This document shows, piece by piece, positions 7,328 through 15,149 of a stretch of 21,404 nt of DNA. Source of the DNA: Nitriliruptorales bacterium (GTDB lineage Bacteria > Actinomycetota > Nitriliruptoria > Euzebyales > Egibacteraceae); assembly GCA_007126835.1 (NCBI GenBank), contig SLAO01000165.1, positions 1 to 21,404 of the forward strand, read 5' to 3'. Under the pieces are notes generated by a model. The model worked only from the letters and a program-made list of their open reading frames with translations, was not told the DNA's origin and did not search any database. How positions within the stretch are numbered: position 1 is the first letter of the stretch; each line of letters opens with the position of its first letter. The position numbers were made by a program, and so were the translations under genes.

Positions 7328-7335
7328 GGGGGGCG

Positions 7336-9249
7336 ATGACGAGCAACCCCGCCCTGCGGCTGCGGCCAGACCCGGACAGCGTGCCCGCTGATCCAGGGTG
7401 CTACCTGTGGCGTGATTCCTCCGGGCGGGTGCTGTACGTCGGCAAGGCCAAGAGCCTGCGCGCGCGGCTGGCGAGCTACTTCGGGGCCTGGTCGGGCATC
7501 GGGCAGCGGACTCGGGCGATGCTGTCGGCTGCCGCCGACGTGGAGTGGATCGTCTGCGGCAGCGAGGTGGAGGCGCTGCACCTCGAGTACAACCTGATCA
7601 AGCGCCACCGGCCCCGCTACAACGTCCGCTACAACGACGACAAGAGCTACCCGTACCTCGCGATCACCCTGGGCGACGAGGTGCCGCGCGCGATGGTGCG
7701 GCGCAACCCGCGCAAGGACGGCACGCGGTACTTCGGGCCCTACGCGCACGCGTACGCCATCCGGGAGACGTTGGACCTGCTGCTGCGCGTGTTCCCGGTG
7801 CGGACGTGCTCCAACGCGACGTTCGAGCGGCACGAGCGCCTGGGGCGGCCGTGCCTGCTGCACCACATCGGCCGCTGCGCAGCGCCGTGCACCGGCGCGA
7901 TCAGCGAGGACGACCACCGCGGCCTCGTCGAGGAGCTCGTCCGCTTCCTGGAGGGCGACACCGACGGGGTGCTGGCCGAGCTCGACGACCGCATGCGCGA
8001 CGAGGCCGAGGCCCTGAACTTCGAGGCGGCCGCCCGGATCCGCGACCAGCTCGAGGCGGTCCGCACCGCCCTGGCCAAGCAGCAGATGGTCACCGGGAGG
8101 GCCGAGGACTTCGACGCGGTGGCGCTGCACGGCGACGAGCTCGAAGCCGCCTTCCAGGCGTTCTTCGTCCGGCGTGGCCGTGTGGTCGGCCGCAAGGGCT
8201 GGACCGTCGATCGGGTGGAGGACATCGACGACCGGGCGCTCGTGGGGCGGTTCCTGCCCGAGCTGGGCATGGAGCGCGGCGGCACGCTGTCACGCGAGGT
8301 GCTCGTGCCGGTGCTGCCCGACGATGTCGACGCCATCGAAGGTCTGCTCGCCGAGCTGCGCGGAGGGCCCGTCCACGTGCGCGTGCCCCAGCGCGGGGAG
8401 AAGCGCGCGTTCCTCGACACCGTCGCGGGCAACGCAAAGGAGGCGTTCACCCAGCATCGGCTGAAGCGCGCCAAGGACTTCAACGCGCGCAGCCAGGCGC
8501 TGACCGAGCTCGGGAACGCCTTGGGGCTCGACGAGGCACCGTTGCGCATCGAGTGCTACGACATCTCGACGCTGCAGGGCGCCAACTCAGTGGCTTCGAT
8601 GGTGGTCCTCGAAGACGGCCTGCCGCGCAAGAGCGAGTACCGCCGGTTCAAGATCCGGGGAGTGGCCGGGCAGGACGACTTCGCGATGATGGCCGAGGTC
8701 ATCTCCCGGCGGTTCAAGCGCCTGCTGCAGGACTCCAGCGCCCCCCCAGTCGACGAGCACGGCAACCCGCGCAAGTTCGCCTACCCGCCCAACCTGGTCC
8801 TGATCGACGGCGGCAAGGGCCAGCTATCCGCGGCGCAGTCCGCCCTCGAGGACCTCGGCGTCACCGGCATCGGTCTGGCGGCACTGGCAAAGCGCCTCGA
8901 GGAGGTCTACGTGCCAGGGCGCAGCGAACCCGTCGTGATCCCGCGAGGCAGCGAGGCGCTGTACCTGCTCCAGCGGGTGCGGGACGAGGCCCACCGGTTC
9001 GCGGTGGCCTACCACCGGTCGGTGCGGGGCAAGCAGATGACCGCCTCGGCCTTCGACGAGATCCCCGGCATCGGTCCCGCCCGCCGCAAGGCGCTGCTCG
9101 ACCGGTTCGGTTCCCTGAAGGCGGTCCGCGCGGCGACGGTCGACGAGCTCGCCGGCGCCGAGGGCATCTCCGAGAAGCTGGCACGCACGATCTACGATCA
9201 CCTGCACAGCCCCGACGGGGGGTCCCGACCGGGAGAGGAAGCACGGTGA
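7336..9249 (+). CDS. uvrC: UvrABC excinuclease subunit C
   Basis: The incision nuclease of nucleotide excision repair, cutting on both sides of the lesion in the UvrB-DNA complex. It has 637 residues, within the family range. The GIY-YIG domain for the 3' cut spans about 17-100: GCYLW at 21-25, LYVGKAK at 33-39 and catalytic E84 in HLEYNLIK. A UVR motif for UvrB contact (NFEAAARIRDQLEAV) lies at about 227-245. The RNase H-like domain for the 5' cut includes ECYDIST with D409 and later LIDGGKGQLSAA. Tandem helix-hairpin-helix motifs (IPGIGPARRKALLDRFGS and AEGISEKLARTIYDHL) end the protein at about 575-630. ATG 7336 is chosen because homology starts within a few residues of it. The stop overlaps the rapZ start by four bases, so the two are translationally linked. 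Confidence 0.98.
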   Translation: MTSNPALRLRPDPDSVPADPGCYLWRDSSGRVLYVGKAKSLRARLASYFGAWSGIGQRTRAMLSAAADVEWIVCGSEVEALHLEYNLIKRHRPRYNVRYNDDKSYPYLAITLGDEVPRAMVRRNPRKDGTRYFGPYAHAYAIRETLDLLLRVFPVRTCSNATFERHERLGRPCLLHHIGRCAAPCTGAISEDDHRGLVEELVRFLEGDTDGVLAELDDRMRDEAEALNFEAAARIRDQLEAVRTALAKQQMVTGRAEDFDAVALHGDELEAAFQAFFVRRGRVVGRKGWTVDRVEDIDDRALVGRFLPELGMERGGTLSREVLVPVLPDDVDAIEGLLAELRGGPVHVRVPQRGEKRAFLDTVAGNAKEAFTQHRLKRAKDFNARSQALTELGNALGLDEAPLRIECYDISTLQGANSVASMVVLEDGLPRKSEYRRFKIRGVAGQDDFAMMAEVISRRFKRLLQDSSAPPVDEHGNPRKFAYPPNLVLIDGGKGQLSAAQSALEDLGVTGIGLAALAKRLEEVYVPGRSEPVVIPRGSEALYLLQRVRDEAHRFAVAYHRSVRGKQMTASAFDEIPGIGPARRKALLDRFGSLKAVRAATVDELAGAEGISEKLARTIYDHLHSPDGGSRPGEEAR

Positions 9250-10109
9250 CGGCTACTCCGGAGCTCGCGATCATCACGGGCCTGTCGGGTGCGGGCCGCA
9301 CCACCGCGGCGAAGGTGTTCGAGGACCTCGGCTACTTCGTGATCGACAACATGCCGCCGTCGTTGATCGACCGGGTGGTTGAGCTCGGAGTGGCCCGCGG
9401 CTCCGAGGTCGAGCGCATCGCGCTCGTCGTCGACGTGCGAGGGTGGGAGTTCTTCGGCGATTTCCGGGAGAACCTGATCGCGCTGCAGACCAAGGGCCTC
9501 GACCCGCGGGTCGTGTTCCTCGAGGCGGCAGACGACGTGCTGGTGCGCCGCTACGAGGCCGAGCGGCGAACGCATCCTCTGGCGGGTCGCGATCGGGTCC
9601 TCGACGGCATCCAGCGGGAGCGGGAGCTGTTGGCGGACCTGCGTGCCGAGGCCGACCTGGTCATCGACACGACCCGTACGAGCGTGCACGACCTGCGTGA
9701 CCGGATCTCGGAACGGTTCGGCGAGCACGCCCCCGGCGTGGCAGTCAACATCGTCAGCTTCGGGTTCAAGCACGGGACCCCACGCGACGCCGACATGGTC
9801 TTCGACGTGCGGTTCCTGCCCAACCCCCACTGGGTGGACGAGCTGCGGCCGTACACGGGGCTTGACGCCCCGGTGCGCGACTACGTCATGGGCCAGGACG
9901 CCACCGGCGCGTTCCTCGAGCGGCTGTTCGCGCTGTTCGATGTGATGGTCCCCGAGTTCATCCGCGAGGGGAAGCACTACCTGACGGTGGCCATCGGCTG
10001 CACGGGCGGGCAGCATCGCTCGATCGTCCTCGCCGAGGAGCTCGCCAGGCACATCGGCGCGATGGACGTGGAGGTCGGGGTCGTGCACCGAGACCGTGAG
10101 GTGAGGTAG
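9246..10109 (+). CDS. rapZ: RapZ/YvcJ-family nucleotide-binding protein
   Basis: A P-loop NTPase-fold protein of 287 residues. In E. coli RapZ is an RNA-binding adaptor that controls glmS through small RNAs; the actinobacterial homologue is less well understood. The P-loop GLSGAGRTT is at 12-20, with Arg in the usual Lys position; I believe actinobacterial members often have this. FEDLGYFVIDNMPPSL follows at about 26-41. The C-terminal half carries the diagnostic IGCTGGQHRSIVLAEEL near 250-266. The GTG start overlaps the uvrC TGA (GTGA), and the stop directly abuts the yvcK start. Such packing means one transcript and probable translational coupling. The order rapZ-yvcK-whiA is conserved in Gram-positive bacteria and supports the call. 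Confidence 0.96.
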   Translation: MTATPELAIITGLSGAGRTTAAKVFEDLGYFVIDNMPPSLIDRVVELGVARGSEVERIALVVDVRGWEFFGDFRENLIALQTKGLDPRVVFLEAADDVLVRRYEAERRTHPLAGRDRVLDGIQRERELLADLRAEADLVIDTTRTSVHDLRDRISERFGEHAPGVAVNIVSFGFKHGTPRDADMVFDVRFLPNPHWVDELRPYTGLDAPVRDYVMGQDATGAFLERLFALFDVMVPEFIREGKHYLTVAIGCTGGQHRSIVLAEELARHIGAMDVEVGVVHRDREVR

Positions 10110-11072
10110 GTGGGGTCACAGGTCGTCGCGCTCGGCGGGGGGCACGGGCTGGCGCGGGCGCTGGCTGCACTCCGGACGCGGGGCCAGACACCGACCGCGG
10201 TGGTCACCGTCGCCGACGACGGGGGATCCAGTGGGCGCCTCCGCCGCGATCTGGGAATCATCGCGCCCGGGGACCTGCGCATGGCGCTGCTCGCGCTTTC
10301 GCGCCGGCGGGACCTGGCCGAGCTACTCTCCCACCGGTTCGACGCGGGCGAGCTCGACGGTCACGCGCTTGGCAACCTGTTCCTCGTGGCACTCGCGCGG
10401 GAGGAGGGCGACTTCGTGGCCGCGCTGGACCGTGCGGCGGCACTGCTGGACTGCGCCGGGCGGGTGCTGCCGTCGACCACCACGCAGGTGACGCTGCATG
10501 CACGGGTCGACGGGGTCGAGGTGGCCGGTCAGCGTCGGATCACCAAGGCCGACGGCCGCGTCGAGGGGCTGCGCCTAGAGCCCTCCGACGCACCCGCGTG
10601 CCCGGAGGCGGTGGCCGCGATCGAAGCCGCTGACGTCGTCGTCCTCGGACCCGGCAGCTTGTACACCAGCGTCATGGCCAACCTGCTGGTGCCGGGAATC
10701 CACCAGGCCCTGGCGGCCAGCAGCGCCGCGGTGGTGTACGTGGCGAACCTGCGCACCCAGCCGGGGGAGACCGCCGAGCTCGACGCGGCCGACCACGTCG
10801 GTGCGGTGTTACAGGCGCTGCCCCGGACCACCCTCGACGCGGTGGTGTTGCACGACGGGCCCGTGCCTACCGCCGGGGGCGGACGTCCGCTGGGCACGGA
10901 CTTGGGCCCGGCCGCGGAGCACGTCGGCCACGTCGAACGTGCCGACCTGGCCGAGCGCGACGAGTGGGGCGATCCCAAAGCGGCCCATGACGTCGAGCGG
11001 CTCGGAGGTGTCTTAGAAGCGGTGCTCGGCGGCTCGCCGCTGTCCGGGGCGCGTGGCTCGACCCCACCATGA
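10110..11072 (+). CDS. yvcK: YvcK/CofD-like protein (gluconeogenesis/cell-envelope factor)
   Basis: A 320-residue member of the CofD-like family. YvcK in Bacillus and CuvA in mycobacteria are needed for normal growth and cell-wall synthesis on gluconeogenic carbon sources; B. subtilis YvcK binds UDP-sugars. Visible marks are the N-terminal GGGHGLARALAAL at 9-21, VTVADDGGSSGRLRRDLG at 32-49, PGDLRMALLAL at 53-63, GHALGNLFLVAL at 84-95 and GPGSLYTSVMANLLVPGI from about 180. The GTG start lies immediately after the rapZ TAG, with no spacer. The final ATGA shares the whiA start codon. The protein is cytoplasmic with no signal peptide. Some family names call it a phosphotransferase by analogy with CofD, but that activity should not be assumed here. 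Confidence 0.96.
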   Translation: MGSQVVALGGGHGLARALAALRTRGQTPTAVVTVADDGGSSGRLRRDLGIIAPGDLRMALLALSRRRDLAELLSHRFDAGELDGHALGNLFLVALAREEGDFVAALDRAAALLDCAGRVLPSTTTQVTLHARVDGVEVAGQRRITKADGRVEGLRLEPSDAPACPEAVAAIEAADVVVLGPGSLYTSVMANLLVPGIHQALAASSAAVVYVANLRTQPGETAELDAADHVGAVLQALPRTTLDAVVLHDGPVPTAGGGRPLGTDLGPAAEHVGHVERADLAERDEWGDPKAAHDVERLGGVLEAVLGGSPLSGARGSTPP

Positions 11073-11992
11073 GCCTGACGCACCGCCTTCGCGAGGAGCT
11101 GGCTCGCAGCGAGGCGACGGCAGGGACGTTGGCCGACGCCGAGGTCGCAGCCTGCCTGCGCTACGGCGGAGTCTGGTCTCGTCGCGGCGGGGCGCCGCCC
11201 GGTTGGGTGCTGGAAACGCCCGTCGCGGCGCTGGTGCGACGCGTGCGGTCACAGCTGGCGCGCTCCGACGAGGTCCGTACCGAGCTGGAGGTTCGCCGGC
11301 CGGGCGAGCTCGCGCACGAGGCTCGCTATCGCCTGCGGATCGAGGGTGCGGGCGTGCTCGAAGCACTGGGGTTGCTGGGTCCCGGCGGCGAGCCGAGCGA
11401 CGCCGTCCCCCGACGGCGCGAGCATCGCGGAGCCGCTCGGGCCTACCTGCGCGGGGCCCTGATGGCGGCGGGGCAGCTGTCTGGGGCGGGGCGCGCGCCG
11501 CACCTGGAGGTGCGAGCGCCGAGCGAGGCGTCGGCGACCGACCTGGTCGGCGTGGCCGAGCAGCTCGGTCTGGGCCGGTTGCGCGCCACCTCGCGTGGCG
11601 ACCAGTGGCGTGTGGTGGCCAAGTCGGGGGAGCGCATCGGGGCGATCCTGGCGGCGGTGGGGGCCCACCAGACTTTCCTGGCCTACGACGAAGGGCGCCT
11701 GCGGCGTCAGCTGCGCGATGACGCCAACCGGGCGGCCAACGCCGACCGGGCGAACCTGTCGCGCACGGTCGCTGCGTCGTCGCGCCAGGTGCGAACCATC
11801 GAGGGGCTGCTCGTGCGCACGCCGCTCGAGGAACTGCCCGGCCCGCTGCGGGAGGCAGCCCTGGTCCGGCTCGCCAACCCCGACGCAAGCCTGAGCGAGC
11901 TCAGTCGCCTGCTCGAGACCGGCAAAGCGACCGTCCATCGCCGCCTGGCGCGCTTGGAGTTCCTGGCCGCGGAGGCCGAAGAACGGCGTTGA
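11069..11992 (+). CDS. whiA: WhiA sporulation/cell-division transcription regulator
   Basis: A DNA-binding protein of 307 residues combining a degenerate LAGLIDADG homing-endonuclease fold with a helix-turn-helix. In Streptomyces WhiA works with WhiB to switch on septation genes; other Gram-positives use it in division control. The N-terminal RLREELARSE is typical. The second endonuclease-like half includes RGALMAAGQL at 128-137 and HLEV at 145-148. The conserved GAHQTFLAYDEGR...DDANRAANADRANL runs from 198 to 230. The C-terminal HTH (LSELSRLLETGKATVHRRLARL) is at about 275-296. It overlaps yvcK by four bases and is the last gene of this tightly packed run. The nuclease fold is expected to be inactive, as in the family. 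Residue-level variation is modest. Confidence 0.96.
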   Translation: MSLTHRLREELARSEATAGTLADAEVAACLRYGGVWSRRGGAPPGWVLETPVAALVRRVRSQLARSDEVRTELEVRRPGELAHEARYRLRIEGAGVLEALGLLGPGGEPSDAVPRRREHRGAARAYLRGALMAAGQLSGAGRAPHLEVRAPSEASATDLVGVAEQLGLGRLRATSRGDQWRVVAKSGERIGAILAAVGAHQTFLAYDEGRLRRQLRDDANRAANADRANLSRTVAASSRQVRTIEGLLVRTPLEELPGPLREAALVRLANPDASLSELSRLLETGKATVHRRLARLEFLAAEAEERR

Positions 11993-11997
11993 TACCC

Positions 11998-12024
11998 GAC
12001 CGGCCCTTGCGCCGTGGGCCGGTC
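11998..12024 (+). terminator. Hairpin after whiA, possible T-less terminator
   Basis: The arms gaccggccc (11998-12006) and gggccggtc (12016-12024) pair perfectly over nine bases around a nine-base loop, six bases after the whiA stop. No T-tract follows. Some actinobacterial terminators lack a T-tract, so this could end or attenuate the upstream run before the gap promoter. Confidence 0.45.
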
Positions 12025-12031
12025 GACGGGA

Positions 12032-12059
12032 TCTACAACAGGCCCACCTTGGGTAGAGT
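12032..12059 (+). promoter_or_regulatory. Candidate promoter of the gap-pgk-tpiA operon
   Basis: tctaca at 12032-12037 matches four of six positions of TTGACA. tagagt at 12054-12059 fits TAnnnT, with a 16-base spacer. Transcription would start near 12066, giving a leader of about 40 bases ending in the strong ribosome site ggaggg at 12094-12099. The site lies just past the post-whiA hairpin, as expected for the start of a new operon. Confidence 0.45.
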
Positions 12060-12105
12060 GAGGCCCGCACGCCAACGTTCGACCTCGACCCCCGGAGGGC
12101 CAGCT

Positions 12106-13110
12106 ATGACAGTACGCGTCGGCATCAACGGATTTGGCCGCATTGGCCGCGTGTTCCTGCGGGCCGCCTACGAGATGGGAACCGACCTGGAGGTCGTCGG
12201 CGTCAACGACCTGACCGACGCCGCGACGCTGGCGCACCTGCTGAAGTACGACAGCGTGCACGGCCGGTTTGACGGCTCGGTCGAGGTCTCGGGCGACGGA
12301 CTGGTCATCAACGGCAAGACGGTGCAGGTCACCGCCGAGAAGGACCCGTCGAGCCTGCCCTGGAAGGACTTGGGCGCCGACATCGTCCTCGAGTCCACGG
12401 GCATCTTCACGCAGCGCGACAAGGCCGCAGCGCACCTGGATGCAGGCGCCAAGAAGGTCCTGATCTCCGCACCGGCCAAGGGCCAGGACACCACCCTCGT
12501 GATGGGCATCAACGAGGACTCCTACGACCCAGCCTCCCATGACGTCATCTCCATGGCCAGCTGCACGACTGGCTCGGTGGCGCCGATGGCCAAGGTGCTC
12601 CACGACACCTTCGGCATCGAGCAGGGGTTGATGACCACGGTCCACGCGTACACCAACGACCAGGCGCTGCTCGACGCGCCCCACAAGGATCTGCGCCGCG
12701 CGCGTGCCGGCGCGACCTCGGTCATCCCCACCACCACCGGGGCTGCCAAGGCCGTGGCGCTGGTCATCCCCGAGCTCGAGGGCAAGCTCGACGGGCTCGC
12801 GCTGCGCGTCCCCGTGCCGACGGGGTCGATCACCGACCTCGTGGTCAACGTGTCCCGCGACACCGACGCCGAGGAGGTCAAGGCCGCGTTCGCGGACGCC
12901 GCGAACGGCTCCCTGTCGGGGATCATGAGCTACATGGAGGACCCGATCGTGTCGGCTGACATCGTCGGCGACCCGCACAGCTGCATCTTCGACGCCCAGA
13001 TCACGATGGTGAAGGGCCGTCAGGTCAAGGTGCTCGGCTGGTACGACAACGAGTACGGCTACTCGGCCCGGCTCGCGGACATGATCGCCTACATCGGCGA
13101 GCGGCTCTAG
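12106..13110 (+). CDS. gap: Glyceraldehyde-3-phosphate dehydrogenase, type I
   Basis: Glycolytic enzyme that oxidises glyceraldehyde 3-phosphate to 1,3-bisphosphoglycerate with NAD+. It has 334 residues, the usual length. The Rossmann motif VGINGFGRIGR is at 5-15; the acidic residue in GVND at about 35 favours NAD+ over NADP+. The catalytic cysteine is C153 in MASCTTGS and the partner base H180 in TVHAYTND. PHKDLRRARA at 192-201, TTTGAAKAV at 209-217, RVPVPTGS at 234-241 and WYDNEYGYS at 312-320 are standard. The loop around C153 is unusual: SNASCTTNC is replaced by SMASCTTGS. The ATG has ggaggg six bases upstream. pgk starts five bases after the stop. The catalytic pair is intact, so I expect an active enzyme. 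Confidence 0.97.
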   Translation: MTVRVGINGFGRIGRVFLRAAYEMGTDLEVVGVNDLTDAATLAHLLKYDSVHGRFDGSVEVSGDGLVINGKTVQVTAEKDPSSLPWKDLGADIVLESTGIFTQRDKAAAHLDAGAKKVLISAPAKGQDTTLVMGINEDSYDPASHDVISMASCTTGSVAPMAKVLHDTFGIEQGLMTTVHAYTNDQALLDAPHKDLRRARAGATSVIPTTTGAAKAVALVIPELEGKLDGLALRVPVPTGSITDLVVNVSRDTDAEEVKAAFADAANGSLSGIMSYMEDPIVSADIVGDPHSCIFDAQITMVKGRQVKVLGWYDNEYGYSARLADMIAYIGERL

Positions 13111-13114
13111 CGAG

Positions 13115-14314
13115 ATGAGCGACGTCCCCCGCCTGTCCGACCTCGACCCGGTCGGACGCACGGTCCTGGTCCGCTCCGACCTCAACGTCCCCCTCAAGGA
13201 CGGCGAGGTCGCCGATGACTTGCGCATCTCCTCGTCGCTGCCGACGATCCAACACCTCCGCGACGCCGGGGCACGGGTGGTGGTCATGAGCCACCTGGGA
13301 CGACCCAAGGGCGAGGTAGTCGACGAGTACCGGCTCGCCCCGGTCGCGACCCGGCTGGGGCAGCTGCTCGGCGGCCGGGTCGAGGCCGCGTCCGACGTGG
13401 TCGGTGACGACGCCCGCGCCAAGGTCGCGGCGCTCGAGCCAGGCGAGGTCGTCCTGCTGGAGAACCTGCGGTTCGACCCCGGCGAGACCAAGAACGACCC
13501 CGATTTCGCCGACGCGCTCGCCAGCCTGGGCGATGCCTACGTCAACGACGCGTTCGGGTCTTCCCACCGGGCGCACGCCAGCGTCGTCGGGGTGCCCGAA
13601 CGCTTGTCGCCGGCGGTGGCCGGCGAGCTGCTAGACGCGGAGCTGGGCACGCTGTCGCGTCTGCTCGAGGCGCCCGAGCGCCCGTTCGTGGCGATCCTCG
13701 GGGGCGCGAAGGTCTCCGACAAGATCGGCGTCATCCGAAACCTTCTCGGCACGGTCGACGAGCTGCTCGTCGGCGGGGCGATGTGCTTCACGTTCTTCGC
13801 CGCCCAGGGCTACCGCGTGGGTACCAGCCGCGTGGAGGAGGACCAGCTGGACACCTGCCGGGAGCTGCTTGGACAGGCCGAGTCGGCGGGCACCCGGATC
13901 CTGCTGCCCGCCGACGTCGTCGTCGCCGATGCGTTCGAGGCCGATGCCGCCCATGAGACCGTGCCGGCCGACGCCATGCCCGAGCAGAGGATGGGCCTCG
14001 ACGTGGGGCCCCAGACGGTCGCCGCGTACGCCGCCGTGCTCGCCGACGCCCGAACCGTGCTGTGGAACGGCCCGATGGGCGTGTTCGAGTGGCCGGCCTT
14101 CGCCGCCGGCACCGAGGGCGTCGCACGCGCCGTGGCCGCAACCGACGGCTTCACGGTGATCGGCGGCGGGGACAGCGCCGCAGCCATCCGCCAGCTGGGT
14201 CTCGCCGAGCAGGTGTCGCACGTGTCCACCGGCGGTGGCGCCTCCCTCGAGTTCCTCGAGGGCGTCGACCTGCCCGGCGTCGCCGCACTCCGGAAGGGAG
14301 CCTCCAGTGGCTGA
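13115..14314 (+). CDS. pgk: Phosphoglycerate kinase
   Basis: Transfers the acyl phosphate of 1,3-bisphosphoglycerate to ADP, making ATP. At 399 residues the length is normal. Substrate-binding motif VRSDLNVPL is at 19-27 and SHLGRPKG follows near 59-66. VVLLENLRFDPGETKND lies near 112-128 and NDAFGSSHRAHAS near 144-156. The hinge and nucleotide-binding half has AILGGAKVSDKI near 193-204, VLWNGPMGVFEW near 316-327, GGGDSAAA near 350 and STGGGASLEFLEG near 371-383. The start is four bases past the gap stop with only a weak ribosome site, so translation is probably coupled to gap. The tpiA start lies inside its last codons. Confidence 0.98.
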   Translation: MSDVPRLSDLDPVGRTVLVRSDLNVPLKDGEVADDLRISSSLPTIQHLRDAGARVVVMSHLGRPKGEVVDEYRLAPVATRLGQLLGGRVEAASDVVGDDARAKVAALEPGEVVLLENLRFDPGETKNDPDFADALASLGDAYVNDAFGSSHRAHASVVGVPERLSPAVAGELLDAELGTLSRLLEAPERPFVAILGGAKVSDKIGVIRNLLGTVDELLVGGAMCFTFFAAQGYRVGTSRVEEDQLDTCRELLGQAESAGTRILLPADVVVADAFEADAAHETVPADAMPEQRMGLDVGPQTVAAYAAVLADARTVLWNGPMGVFEWPAFAAGTEGVARAVAATDGFTVIGGGDSAAAIRQLGLAEQVSHVSTGGGASLEFLEGVDLPGVAALRKGASSG

Positions 14315-15077
14315 TCGCACCCCGCTGATCGCGGGCAACTGGAAGATGCACCTCGACCACCTCGAAGCCATCCAGCTGGTGCAGTCGGTGGCGTACCACC
14401 TCGATCCCGAGGACTACGAGCGCTCGGAGATCGCGGTCATCCCTCCGTTCACCGCTTTGCGGAGCGTGCAGACCCTGCTGGAGGGCGACAAGCTGCCGAT
14501 GTTACTGGGCGCGCAGGACTGCCACTGGGAGGAGCAGGGAGCGTTCACCGGCGCGGTCAGCGTCGGCATGCTCAAGCGACTCGCGGTGCGCTACGTGTTG
14601 TGTGGTCATTCCGAGCGCCGGGCGCTGTTCGGCGAGGACGATGAGATCGTCAACAAGAAGCTGCGCGCGGTCATGGCGGGCGGTCTGACGCCGATCCTGT
14701 GCGTGGGTGAGACCCTCGAGCAGCGAGACGCCGGTGACGCCGAGAGCGTGGTGGCATCCCAGCTGCGCGCGGGCCTCGACGGCGTGGACGACCCCGCCTC
14801 GGTGGTCATCGCCTACGAGCCGGTGTGGGCGATCGGCACCGGACGAACCGCGACACCAGATGACGCCGACACGATGTGCGGGTTCGTGCGGGACACGATC
14901 AGCGACCTCGGTGGCGCCGAGAGCGCAGCTCGCGTGCGCGTGCAATATGGCGGCAGCGTCAAGCCGGGCAACGCCGCCGATCTCATGGCGCGCGAGCACA
15001 TCGACGGCGCACTGGTCGGCGGAGCCAGCATCAACGCCGACGACTTCGCCATCATCTGCCGGCATCACCGAAGCTAG
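14307..15077 (+). CDS. tpiA: Triosephosphate isomerase
   Basis: Interconverts dihydroxyacetone phosphate and glyceraldehyde 3-phosphate. It has 256 residues forming a TIM barrel. Catalytic residues are visible: K13 in AGNWKMH, H101 in LCGHSERR and E171 in AYEPVWAIGTGR, which contains the flexible lid. The phosphate-binding QYGGSVKPGNA lies near 213-223 and a GALVGGAS motif follows. GTG 14307 is chosen because AGNWKM begins ten residues later, as in the family, and gaaggga lies at a suitable distance upstream. It overlaps the end of pgk by eight bases, so the gap-pgk-tpiA set is one operon. secG usually follows in related genomes; here two other genes intervene. Confidence 0.98.
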   Translation: MADRTPLIAGNWKMHLDHLEAIQLVQSVAYHLDPEDYERSEIAVIPPFTALRSVQTLLEGDKLPMLLGAQDCHWEEQGAFTGAVSVGMLKRLAVRYVLCGHSERRALFGEDDEIVNKKLRAVMAGGLTPILCVGETLEQRDAGDAESVVASQLRAGLDGVDDPASVVIAYEPVWAIGTGRTATPDDADTMCGFVRDTISDLGGAESAARVRVQYGGSVKPGNAADLMAREHIDGALVGGASINADDFAIICRHHRS

Positions 15078-15083
15078 GTCTGG

Positions 15084-15105
15084 CCCGAAACCGCCGAGTT
15101 TCGGG
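15084..15105 (+). terminator. Hairpin after tpiA, possible terminator or operator
   Basis: The arms cccgaaac (15084-15091) and gtttcggg (15098-15105) are perfect inverted repeats around a six-base loop, beginning six bases after the tpiA stop. No T-tract follows on either strand. It could end the glycolytic transcript, or it could be a dyad operator for the BlaI-type repressor encoded 45 bases downstream. The sequence alone does not decide. Confidence 0.5.
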
Positions 15106-15149
15106 GCATTGCGGGACGACCCTCGCCCTTGTGGGTATGAGGTCGTAGG

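Noticed and set aside
6739..7335. Serine-rich N-terminal extension of uvrC
   Set aside because: This stretch is the reverse complement of the acidic Asp/Glu codons of the fasciclin gene. UvrC homology begins just after ATG 7336.
9279..9305. Arg instead of Lys in the RapZ P-loop (GLSGAGRTT) as a sign of inactivation
   Set aside because: As far as I know, Arg at this place is usual in actinobacterial RapZ proteins, so it is not a lesion in this gene.
11069..11992. WhiA as an active LAGLIDADG homing endonuclease
   Set aside because: WhiA proteins have a degenerate nuclease fold used for regulation. The HTH and rapZ-yvcK-whiA context fit the regulator.
15129..15138. A stress-sigma-like gggtat box upstream of the BlaI-type gene
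   Set aside because: The only gttt upstream is 31 bases away instead of about 15, so the pair does not form a believable promoter.
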